From NCBI GenBank assembly GCA_023424585.1, contig JAFADT010000973.1, positions 1 through 12,219 on the forward strand: a DNA stretch of 12,219 bases. Direction: 5' to 3'. Positions 6,365-12,176 of this stretch are shown here, piece by piece (position 1 is the stretch's first letter; each line of letters starts with the position of its first letter). Both the position numbers and the translations under genes were made by a program. Source of the stretch: Pseudomonadota bacterium (GTDB taxonomy: Bacteria; Myxococcota; Myxococcia; Myxococcales; Myxococcaceae). Below the pieces are notes generated by a model. The model had not been told where the DNA came from, made no database searches, and was given only the letters and a program-made list of their open reading frames with translations.

Positions 6365-6391
6365 AAGCAATGCTTGACTAGCATGCTTTTT
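6365..6391 (+). terminator. hairpin plus T-run in the lipoprotein leader, possible attenuator
   Basis: AAGCAATGCT (6365-6374, one A bulged) pairs with AGCATGCTT (6380-6388) around the loop TGACT and runs into TTTTT (6387-6391). The shape is that of an intrinsic terminator on the + strand, yet it lies about 77 nt upstream of the lipoprotein start with no gene to end. It could be a leader attenuator. The stem is AT-rich and therefore weak; a palindromic operator is the alternative. Confidence 0.35.
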
Positions 6392-6410
6392 CGGCGCAAA
6401 TCCATATCAA

Positions 6411-6430
6411 CCGGACACCCTCCTGTCCGG
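6411..6430 (+). promoter_or_regulatory. leader hairpin upstream of the six-cysteine lipoprotein
   Basis: CCGGACA (6411-6417) and TGTCCGG (6424-6430) form a perfect 7-bp stem with the pyrimidine loop CCCTCC. It lies 37 nt before the start codon and just upstream of the ribosome-binding site GAAAGGA. It may stabilise the mRNA or tune translation. Confidence 0.4.
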
Positions 6431-6467
6431 CGGCGTCACCACGCGCCTGTTCTGGAAAGGACCCACC

Positions 6468-6800
6468 ATGAAGAAGCTGCTCCTGGGAATGATGCTGGCT
6501 GTGATTCCGCTCGTCGGCTGTGGCGAGGGCGCTGACCCCTCGATGTCGGAGAACGCTCAGGTGATCACGAGGGAGGATGGCACGCAGATGGTCATCGAGC
6601 AGCGCTCCGCGGGCGAGGAGGCCCCGATGGAGGAGGCCGCGAACATGTCCATCGAACCGAGCGCGGACGTGAGCGCCTCGGCGGCCTCCTGCTGGGTCGT
6701 GCTCCAGTACTGCAAGCCGCAGCCCTACTGTACGTTCACCAACTGCACCGTCGCCCAGGCCATCAAGAACTGCAACGCGCTGATCAAGAAGACCTGCTAG
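6468..6800 (+). CDS. six-cysteine lipoprotein or peptide precursor, 110 residues
   Basis: Not a recognised family. The lipoprotein signal MKKLLLGMMLAVIPLVGC places the lipidated cysteine at C18 (lipobox LVGC). Residues 19-70 are acidic and low in complexity (VIEQRSAGEEAPMEEAANMS), with no cysteine. The last 36 residues hold six cysteines (75, 82, 88, 93, 102, 110) with several aromatics and a basic end (NCNALIKKTC). The three-part layout of signal, acidic spacer and small disulfide-rich tail looks like a precursor whose tail might be released, with the alanine/serine-rich SADVSASAAS just before the first cysteine as a possible cleavage zone; this is inference. The ATG at 6468 follows GAAAGGA at a 6-nt spacing. 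The gene is transcribed alone, divergent from the HEAT/M23 operon, has a structured leader, and is followed by a strong hairpin 9 nt after the stop. Confidence 0.8.
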   Translation: MKKLLLGMMLAVIPLVGCGEGADPSMSENAQVITREDGTQMVIEQRSAGEEAPMEEAANMSIEPSADVSASAASCWVVLQYCKPQPYCTFTNCTVAQAIKNCNALIKKTC

Positions 6801-6809
6801 CGCCGCGTG

Positions 6810-6837
6810 GGGACCTCCCGGAGCGCCGGGGGGTCCC
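6810..6837 (+). terminator. hairpin terminator after the six-cysteine lipoprotein
   Basis: GGGACCTCCCGG (6810-6821) pairs over 12 bp, with one T-G wobble, with CCGGGGGGTCCC (6826-6837) around the loop AGCG. It starts 9 nt after the stop codon. There is no T-run, as often in high-GC bacteria. Confidence 0.65.
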
Positions 6838-7123
6838 GCAGGGCGGGGCGCGCTCACCGCCACCAGGCGCGCGGCGCTGGCTGCGGCATGCCGCGAGAGG
6901 ATGTGAGCCATTGCGTCTCCCGCGACCTACAGGGGTCTTCCATGACCATGACGCGACGGGTCGTGTCATGCGTCATACGCGCGCGGGCCGAGGGGCACGC
7001 GCGGGGGAACGCGCGGTTGACTTCACTGTCGTGGGGGTGGTGAACCGGTGGCCCCGGGCAGTCGCGGGCCCGGCGGGCTTGCAGCGGTCATGAACCCCGA
7101 TTGCCGCGTCTGGAGCCACAACC
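6838..7123. promoter_or_regulatory. intergenic region upstream of the isoamylase gene
   Basis: No convincing gene is visible in this stretch. It contains a perfect 12-bp palindrome GCGGCATGCCGC (6883-6894), a 24-bp near-perfect palindrome (6947-6970), and TTGACT at 7017-7022 that could be a -35 box, though the hexamer 17 nt on (GTGAAC) is a poor -10. The isoamylase ribosome-binding site GGAG is at 7112-7115. Confidence 0.5.
6947..6970. promoter_or_regulatory. 24-bp near-perfect palindrome, probable operator
   Basis: The left arm CATGACGCGAC (6947-6957) and right arm GTCGTGTCATG (6960-6970) are complementary except for one G/T position, with GG at the centre. The 2-nt centre is too small for an RNA loop, so a site for a dimeric DNA-binding protein is more likely. 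It lies about 155 nt before the isoamylase start and the same distance after the lipoprotein stop. Confidence 0.45.
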
Positions 7124-9553
7124 ATGATGCCCCCTCCCCGTCGTCACCGCCGGAGCCCCTGGCTTGCGCGGTGGCAGCCCCTCGTCGCCGTGGGCTTCGC
7201 CTCGGCGCTGGTCTCCTGCGCCTCCCCGGAAACGCCTGACGAAGCGCCCGCGCCCGCCGTGGTGGAGGACACGGCGCAGCGCAAGCAGGGGCTGCTCACC
7301 TGGACGCTGGGCGCGAAGTACGACGCCACGCAGTCCAACATCGACTTCAACGTCTACTCCTCCCGCGCCACGCGCATCGAGCTGTGGATCTACAGGACGC
7401 CCACGAGCGCGACCCCCGCCGTGACGTATGTGATGACGAAGAACGCGACGACCCAGGTCTGGTCGAAGACGGTCTCCGTCGCCACGCTGAAGAACAGCTA
7501 CAGCGTCACCGGCACCGTCTATTACGGCTACCGCGCCTGGGGGCCCAACTGGACGTACGTCTCCACCTGGAACCCGACGACCAACAGCGCGGTGGGCTTC
7601 GTCGCGGATGTGGACTCGGCGGGCAACCGCTTCAACCCGAACAAGCTCCTCTGGGACCCGTACGCGCTGGAGCTGTCCCACGACCCGGTGAACCTGAGCA
7701 ACGCGGACGCCACGGTGTTCGCGTCCGGCCCGCTGCACCGCTACAAGGACAGCGGCCCGTTGGCGCCCAAGGGCATCGTGCTGGCGCCGGACACCACGGC
7801 CACCGGCACCAAGCCCACGCGCGCCTTCAAGGACGACATCGTCTATGAGGTGCACCTGCGCGGCCTGACGAAGCAGGACACCGGCTCCGGGTTGGACTCC
7901 GCCTGTCTGGGCACCTACAAGACCGCGGGCCAGAAGGCCGCGCAGCTGGCGGCGCTGGGCGTGACGGCGGTGGAGTTCCTGCCGCTGCACGAGACGGACA
8001 ACGGCCGCAATGACGCCGTGGCCAGCACCGCGGGCGACAACTACTGGGGTTACATGAACCTCAGCTACTTCGCGCCGGACCGCCGCTACGCGTGCGACCA
8101 GACGCCGGGCGGCCCCACGCGCGAGTTCAAGGCCATGGTGAAGGCGTTCCACGACGCCGGCATCAAGGTGCTGGTGGACGTGGTCTACAACCACACCGGC
8201 GAGGGGGGCGGTTGGATCAGCGGCGACCCGAGCACGTACAACGTCATGTCGTACCGGGGCCTGGACAACCCCACGTACTACAGCCTGACGAAGGACATGA
8301 AGTTCAACTGGGACAACACGGGCGTGGGCGGCAACTTCAACACGTTCAATCCCACGGCCCGGAACGTCATCCTGCATTCGCTGTCGTACTGGAAGGACAC
8401 GCTGGGCGTGGACGGCTTCCGGTTCGACCTGGCGTCGGTGCTGGGCAACGTCTACGAGCACCAGACGGACACGCACGACGGCTACTCGTACGACCGCGAC
8501 AACCCGAACACGGCGCTCAATCAAATCACCACGCAGCTGGATCCGCGGCCGGAGGCAGGCGGCGCGGGCACGGACTTCATCGCGGAGCCGTGGGCCATTG
8601 GCGGCAACTCCTACCAGGTGGGCAACTTCCCGGCGAAGTGGCGGGAGTGGAACGGCGCGTTCCGCGACGTCTTCCGCAAGGACCAGAACCAGCTCGGCGT
8701 GGAGAGCGTGAAGCCGTCGGACCTGGCCACGCGCTTCGCGGGCTCGTCGGACCTGTTCCAGGACGACGGCCGCAAGCCGGCCGCGTCCGTGAACTTCATG
8801 GTGGCCCACGACGGCTTCACCCTGAAGGACCTGTACTCGTGCAACAGCAAGAACAACACCCAGCCGTGGCCCTACGGCCCGTCCGACGGTGGCGAGGACA
8901 GCAATCACAGCTGGGACCAGGGCGGCAGCGCCACGCTCCAGCGGCAGGCGGCGCGCAACGGCGTGGCGTTCCTGATGCTGAGCGCGGGCGTGCCGATGAT
9001 CACGGGCGGTGACGAGTTCCTGCGCACGCAGTACTGCAACAACAACGCGTACAACCTGGACTCGGACAAGAACTGGCTGAACTACACGTGGAGCACGGAG
9101 CAGTCCCACTTCCGCCTGTTCACCCAGAACCTCATCGCGTTCCGCAAGGCGCACCCGGCGCTGCGCCCGGCGGAGTTCTACAAGACGAACGACAACAACG
9201 GGAACGTGATGGAGCAGCACCGCTGGTTCAAGCCGGACGGCTACGTCCCCGACGCGGCGTACTTCAGCGACCCGACCAGGCACGCGCTGGCGTACCGCAT
9301 CGACGCGTCGGAGTTCTCCGGTGAGACGGTGAGCGCCATCTACGTCGCCTACAACGGCTGGTCCGACGCCGTGAACTTCCTGCTGCCGTGGCCGGGCAAT
9401 GGCAAGCAGTGGTACCGCGTGACGGACACCTGCTCGTGGGCCGAGGGCGCGAACCAGGTGGTGCCCAACCCGGGCAGCGCGCAGCTGATTGGCGGCGAGG
9501 GCACGAGCTACGGCGTGTGCGGCCGCGGCCTGCTGTTGCTGGTGTCCAAGTAG
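7124..9553 (+). CDS. isoamylase (glycogen/starch debranching enzyme, GH13), predicted lipoprotein
   Basis: An 809-residue enzyme hydrolysing alpha-1,6 branch points of glycogen and amylopectin (EC 3.2.1.68). It closely resembles, from memory, the secreted isoamylase of Pseudomonas amyloderamosa along its length, including VYYGYRAWGPNW, FNPNKLLWDPYA, DDIVYEVHLRG, FAEPWAIGGNSYQ-like and YCNNNAYNLDSDKNWL stretches. Order: lipoprotein signal with lipobox LVSC (C32), acidic linker to QRKQGL (near 57), N-terminal beta domain (about 60-200), catalytic barrel, C-terminal beta domain. GH13 motifs: VVYNHT, nucleophile D435 in DGFRFD, acid/base E488 in FIAEPW, and D563 in VAHDGF, so it should be active. 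The ATG at 7124 has GGAG 8 nt upstream. It stands alone between two hairpins. The odd point is lipidation: described relatives are freely secreted, so this one may be held on the outer membrane or cell surface. It would serve use of extracellular or prey glycogen. Confidence 0.93.
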   Translation: MMPPPRRHRRSPWLARWQPLVAVGFASALVSCASPETPDEAPAPAVVEDTAQRKQGLLTWTLGAKYDATQSNIDFNVYSSRATRIELWIYRTPTSATPAVTYVMTKNATTQVWSKTVSVATLKNSYSVTGTVYYGYRAWGPNWTYVSTWNPTTNSAVGFVADVDSAGNRFNPNKLLWDPYALELSHDPVNLSNADATVFASGPLHRYKDSGPLAPKGIVLAPDTTATGTKPTRAFKDDIVYEVHLRGLTKQDTGSGLDSACLGTYKTAGQKAAQLAALGVTAVEFLPLHETDNGRNDAVASTAGDNYWGYMNLSYFAPDRRYACDQTPGGPTREFKAMVKAFHDAGIKVLVDVVYNHTGEGGGWISGDPSTYNVMSYRGLDNPTYYSLTKDMKFNWDNTGVGGNFNTFNPTARNVILHSLSYWKDTLGVDGFRFDLASVLGNVYEHQTDTHDGYSYDRDNPNTALNQITTQLDPRPEAGGAGTDFIAEPWAIGGNSYQVGNFPAKWREWNGAFRDVFRKDQNQLGVESVKPSDLATRFAGSSDLFQDDGRKPAASVNFMVAHDGFTLKDLYSCNSKNNTQPWPYGPSDGGEDSNHSWDQGGSATLQRQAARNGVAFLMLSAGVPMITGGDEFLRTQYCNNNAYNLDSDKNWLNYTWSTEQSHFRLFTQNLIAFRKAHPALRPAEFYKTNDNNGNVMEQHRWFKPDGYVPDAAYFSDPTRHALAYRIDASEFSGETVSAIYVAYNGWSDAVNFLLPWPGNGKQWYRVTDTCSWAEGANQVVPNPGSAQLIGGEGTSYGVCGRGLLLLVSK

Positions 9554-9568
9554 CGTGAGGGCCGTCGA

Positions 9569-9594
9569 GGGCCCGGCGCGCCGTCGCCGGGTCC
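9569..9594 (+). terminator. hairpin terminator after isoamylase
   Basis: GGGCCCGGCG (9569-9578) pairs over 10 bp, with one G-T wobble, with CGCCGGGTCC (9585-9594) around the loop CGCCGT, followed by TTC. It begins 15 nt after the stop codon. Confidence 0.65.
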
Positions 9595-9659
9595 TTCGCG
9601 GTGGAGTGGGCAGGGAGGCGGACGCTGGCGGACCTCGATGCCCACGGCGGGCGCCCCCT

Positions 9660-9680
9660 GGGAAGGAGCGCCATCCTCCC
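9660..9680 (+). promoter_or_regulatory. fold covering the hydrolase ribosome-binding site
   Basis: GGGA-A-GGA (9660-9667, one bulged A) can pair with TCCTCCC (9674-9680) around the loop GCGCCA. The arm contains the only purine-rich ribosome-binding site (GGAAGGAG) before the ATG at 9684. That site is 15 nt away, unusually far, so the start or the mode of initiation is not fully settled. Confidence 0.35.
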
Positions 9681-9683
9681 GGG

Positions 9684-10892
9684 ATGGAGCGCCACTTCCA
9701 GGATGAGCGGTTCGAGTTCGCCCGTCTGGGGCTGCTGGGCGCCGCGTACCGGGGACTCTCCGACGTGGGAGAGGTGCTCGTCACGGTGGACCGGATTCCG
9801 GACGGGGACCGCGAGGCGTGGGTGCGGGAGTTCACCGCCCTGGCCGAGCGGCTGGAGCGCCAGGCCCACGCCAGCGCCGCGGGCGGCCTCCGCGTCAGCG
9901 CGCGCTCCGCGTTCCTGAGAGCGAGCACCTACTTCGATGAGGCCTCCGCCTGCGCGCCCGGCACCTCGCGGCCGGAGCGGTTCCGCGCGCTGTGGCTGCG
10001 GCACCGGGACTGCTGGGACCGCGCGGCCGCGCTGTTCGACCCGCCGGTGGAGCCTGTCCTCATCCCCTACGAGGGTACGTCGCTGGAGGGGTACCTCTTC
10101 CGGCCACCAGGGGGTGGCGGCACGCGCAGGCCCACGCTCATCCTGAACAACGGCAGCGACGGGCCGGTGACGTCGATGTGGAAGGACGGCGGCGCGGCGG
10201 CGGTGGAGCGCGGCTGGAACGCGCTGACCTTCGACGGACCGGGCCAGGGCGCGGCGCTGCACCGGCAGGGGCTGCCCTTCCGCGCGGACTGGGAGCGCGT
10301 GGTGACGCCGGTGGTGGACTGGCTGCTCACCCGCGCGGACGTGGATCCGCGGCGCATCGCGCTGCAAGGCATCAGCCAGGCGGGCTATTGGGTGCCTCGC
10401 GCGGTGGCGTTCGAGCACCGGGTGGCGGCGGCGGTCGCGGACCCCGGCGTGATGCGGGTGGGGGACTCGTGGCGCGAGCACCTGCCCCCGGAGCTGCGCC
10501 AACTGCTGGATGCCGGTGAGAAGGAGACCTTCGACGCGTCCATGGCGGAGGGACTGAAGCACGCGCCCGCCGCGCGGGCGGAGCTCCAGTGGCGCATGGC
10601 GCCCTACGGGACGCGCTCCCCCTTCGACGCGTACAGGGCGGCGGAGGCGATGCACCTGGACGCGGAGACGCTCGCGCGCATCGACTGTCCCGTGCTCATC
10701 ACCTCCCCGGACCATGAGCAGTTCTGGCCGGGCCAGTCCGAGGAGCTGCACGCCGCGCTGAAGGACTCCACGCTGCTGCGCTTCACGGAGTCCGAGGGCG
10801 CGAGCTGGCACTGCGAGCCCGCGGCGGCGGCGCTGCGGGACGAGCGCGTCTTCGACTGGCTGGAGCGGACGCTGCACACCGCGCGCGCGTGA
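9684..10892 (+). CDS. alpha/beta hydrolase, FrsA/Ayg1-like group
   Basis: A 402-residue serine hydrolase with an N-terminal helical cap (about 1-130) and a C-terminal alpha/beta fold. Signs of the group that includes 2,6-dihydroxypseudooxynicotine hydrolase and fungal Ayg1: the oxyanion strand LILNNGSDGPVTSMW, the strand LTFDGPGQGAA, the nucleophile elbow LQGISQAGYW (S231), a probable acid D343 in ITSPDHEQFW and a histidine H376 in GASWHCEP. Members cut C-C or ester bonds of polyketide-like and aromatic substrates; the substrate here is not readable. No signal peptide, so cytoplasmic. The ATG at 9684 gives the family-like N-terminus; a GTG at 9606 is possible but adds an unlikely Arg/Pro/Gly-rich stretch. 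The pentapeptide gene follows at once on the same strand, suggesting co-transcription. Confidence 0.85.
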   Translation: MERHFQDERFEFARLGLLGAAYRGLSDVGEVLVTVDRIPDGDREAWVREFTALAERLERQAHASAAGGLRVSARSAFLRASTYFDEASACAPGTSRPERFRALWLRHRDCWDRAAALFDPPVEPVLIPYEGTSLEGYLFRPPGGGGTRRPTLILNNGSDGPVTSMWKDGGAAAVERGWNALTFDGPGQGAALHRQGLPFRADWERVVTPVVDWLLTRADVDPRRIALQGISQAGYWVPRAVAFEHRVAAAVADPGVMRVGDSWREHLPPELRQLLDAGEKETFDASMAEGLKHAPAARAELQWRMAPYGTRSPFDAYRAAEAMHLDAETLARIDCPVLITSPDHEQFWPGQSEELHAALKDSTLLRFTESEGASWHCEPAAAALRDERVFDWLERTLHTARA

Positions 10893-10903
10893 CGGCGGGC
10901 CGG

Positions 10904-10909
10904 TATAAC
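10904..10909 (+). promoter_or_regulatory. possible -10 element for leaderless transcription
   Basis: TATAAC matches the -10 consensus at five of six positions in otherwise GC-rich DNA. It lies 6 nt before the ATG at 10916, so transcription would begin at the start codon. No -35 box is seen, so this is tentative. Confidence 0.3.
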
Positions 10910-10915
10910 GCCGGC

Positions 10916-11575
10916 ATGGCCCAGGACGACAGCGCGGTGGAGGAGCGGCTCCAGCAGGAGGACTCGTTCGAGAACGAGACGTTCGAGGGGTTGAACCTCC
11001 AGGGCCTCGACCTGCGCGACAAGGAGTTCTACCGGTGCACGTTCCTGAACTGCGAGCTGCAGGAGGGCCGGTGGAGGGACACGCTGCTGGAGGTGTGCGT
11101 GTTCCAGGGCTGCAACCTGACGCGCGCGAACTTCAACGCCATCCGGCTGCGGGGCGTGCGCTTCGAGGGCTCGAAGCTGATGGGCATCGACTGGACGGGC
11201 GTGGCGCCGAACCCGGAGGTGAGCTTCGAGGAGTGCGGCATGCCCTACAGCTCGTTCGTGGGGCTGAGCCTGCGCCAGACGTCCTTCGTGCGCTGCGTGG
11301 CGCGCGAGGCGAACTTCTTCGACATGGACCTGACGGACGCGGACTTCACCGGCGCGGACCTCACCGGCAGCAACTTCCGGGGCTGCACGCTCACCCGGGC
11401 GGACTTCTCCGGCGCCACGGGCCTGGTGCTCATCCCCGCGCAGAACCGGCTGAAGGACACGCGCATCCCGCAGGACACGGCGATGTCCGTGGTCCATGAG
11501 CTGGGGATGCTCGTGGAGGGCTACCACGCGAAGCCGGGGCGCGGCGGCGCGAAGAAGCCGGGAGCGAAGCGGTGA
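10916..11575 (+). CDS. pentapeptide-repeat protein
   Basis: A 219-residue protein built of A(D/N)LxX-type repeats that form a right-handed four-sided beta helix: FEGLNLQGLDLRDKEFYRC, CTFLNCELQEG, CNLTRANFNAIRL, TDADFTGADLTGSNFRG and TLTRADFSGA. A break around GVAPNPEVSF splits the helix into two coils, and a helical tail (TAMSVVHELGMLVEGYH) follows, as in the Qnr/MfpA-like architecture where the tail dimerises. Some relatives mimic DNA and protect gyrase from inhibitors, including self-resistance proteins in myxobacterial antibiotic clusters; many others have no known role, so this is only a possibility. The start is uncertain: the ATG at 10916 has no ribosome-binding site but is preceded by TATAAC (10904-10909), a -10-like box placed for leaderless transcription. 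The GTG at 10889 overlaps the hydrolase stop (GTGA). Confidence 0.85.
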   Translation: MAQDDSAVEERLQQEDSFENETFEGLNLQGLDLRDKEFYRCTFLNCELQEGRWRDTLLEVCVFQGCNLTRANFNAIRLRGVRFEGSKLMGIDWTGVAPNPEVSFEECGMPYSSFVGLSLRQTSFVRCVAREANFFDMDLTDADFTGADLTGSNFRGCTLTRADFSGATGLVLIPAQNRLKDTRIPQDTAMSVVHELGMLVEGYHAKPGRGGAKKPGAKR

Positions 11576-12090
11576 GGGAGGGCACGCCGTTCGACCCGGT
11601 CGCCGTCGCGCGAATCGGCGTGATGGTGGAGATGGGGCTCATCGGGCTCGAACAGCTCATCGCCTGGGCGGATGCGTGGGTGATGAAGCTGGATGACTCA
11701 CCGCGCTGGCTGCTGGAGCTGTGCACGGCGCCGGATACCCCCACGGCGCTGGGGCTGCTCCGCGGCATTCCGAGGCTTCCATCGCCAGCCACGCCCGAGG
11801 AGAGACGCGCCGCGGACGCGGACCACCTGGCGAGCCTGTTCCTCCGCTACCGCCACGGGGCGCTTTCCTGGGGAGCGTTCCTCCTTCAGGGAGGCCAGCT
11901 CCTGGATCGCTCGGACGACCTCGGGCGGTGCGAGGCGTTCTTCATGCAGCGAGACCTCCTGGAGCGCATGGGGTTTCCGGAGGCCCTGGTGCGGGCCCAG
12001 CGCGAGGACATCGAGCGCAGCCTCGAAGGCGCGCTGGAGCGGATGGAGTCCGCCCACCGCCAGTTCGAAGCGGAAGCGCGCGGGAGCTAG
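11572..12090 (+). CDS. hypothetical protein, 172 residues, translationally coupled
   Basis: I do not recognise a family. It starts with GTG at 11572 overlapping the pentapeptide gene's TGA (GTGA), with GGGAG 7 nt upstream, so it is almost certainly co-translated with that gene. It looks cytoplasmic, mostly helical and acidic, with no signal or long membrane segment; IGVMVEMGLIGLEQLIAWAD is an amphipathic helix. The C-terminal part is charged and probably coiled (REDIERSLEGALERMESAHR). The stop TAG at 12088-12090 lies 4 nt before the apparent end of an insertion sequence, so the native C-terminus should be checked against an uninterrupted relative. Coupling suggests a partner or regulator role for the pentapeptide protein, by inference only. 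Confidence 0.75.
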   Translation: MREGTPFDPVAVARIGVMVEMGLIGLEQLIAWADAWVMKLDDSPRWLLELCTAPDTPTALGLLRGIPRLPSPATPEERRAADADHLASLFLRYRHGALSWGAFLLQGGQLLDRSDDLGRCEAFFMQRDLLERMGFPEALVRAQREDIERSLEGALERMESAHRQFEAEARGS

Positions 12091-12150
12091 GAGCAATGCC
12101 GATCAGATAAGTGGTCCTTGCGAGGACCTACCGGAATGGTTGAGGGTGTG

Positions 12151-12173
12151 GCGATCTGAATCTTGGAGATCGC
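12151..12173 (+). promoter_or_regulatory. hairpin masking the transposase ribosome-binding site
   Basis: GCGATCT (12151-12157) pairs perfectly over 7 bp with AGATCGC (12167-12173). The ribosome-binding site GGAGA (12165-12169) lies across the loop and the 3' arm, 7 nt before the ATG at 12177. Such masking in read-through transcripts is known for IS10 and IS50, where it limits transposition. Confidence 0.5.
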
Positions 12174-12176
12174 CGC

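Larger units (their letters stand above)
6116..6467. promoter_or_regulatory. divergent intergenic region, AT-richer and full of inverted repeats
   Basis: This 352-nt gap separates the HEAT operon (-) from the six-cysteine lipoprotein (+) and must hold both promoters. It is visibly richer in A/T than its surroundings near both ends. It contains a long hairpin (6241-6280), a 12-bp palindrome CCAGGGCCCTGG (6323-6334), a hairpin followed by T residues (6365-6391), a second leader hairpin (6411-6430), a near-duplicate GTCAAAACAGA / GTCAAAAACAGA (6136-6146 and 6346-6357), and an inverted pair ATCAAGTC / GACTTGAT (6131-6138 and 6302-6309). TTGACT at 6374-6379 could be a -35 box, but no good -10 follows at 16-18 nt. 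Short frames here do not look coding. Confidence 0.6.

Noticed and set aside
6151..6381. A possible 76-residue gene in the divergent region
   Set aside because: It spans the long hairpin, has no ribosome-binding site I can see, and its codon use is unlike the neighbouring genes.
6807..7043. A possible 78-residue gene after the six-cysteine lipoprotein
   Set aside because: It begins within the terminator hairpin and is a random-looking R/G/A-rich translation.
7017..7045. TTGACT with GTGAAC as an isoamylase promoter
   Set aside because: The -35 is good, but the -10 matches only two of six consensus positions, so I did not call it as a promoter.
7088..9928. A 946-codon open frame on the - strand opposite the isoamylase gene
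   Set aside because: It is a mirror of strong third-position GC bias in the isoamylase gene. Its translation is dominated by R, V, A, H and Q with no domain, and the + strand gene is certain.
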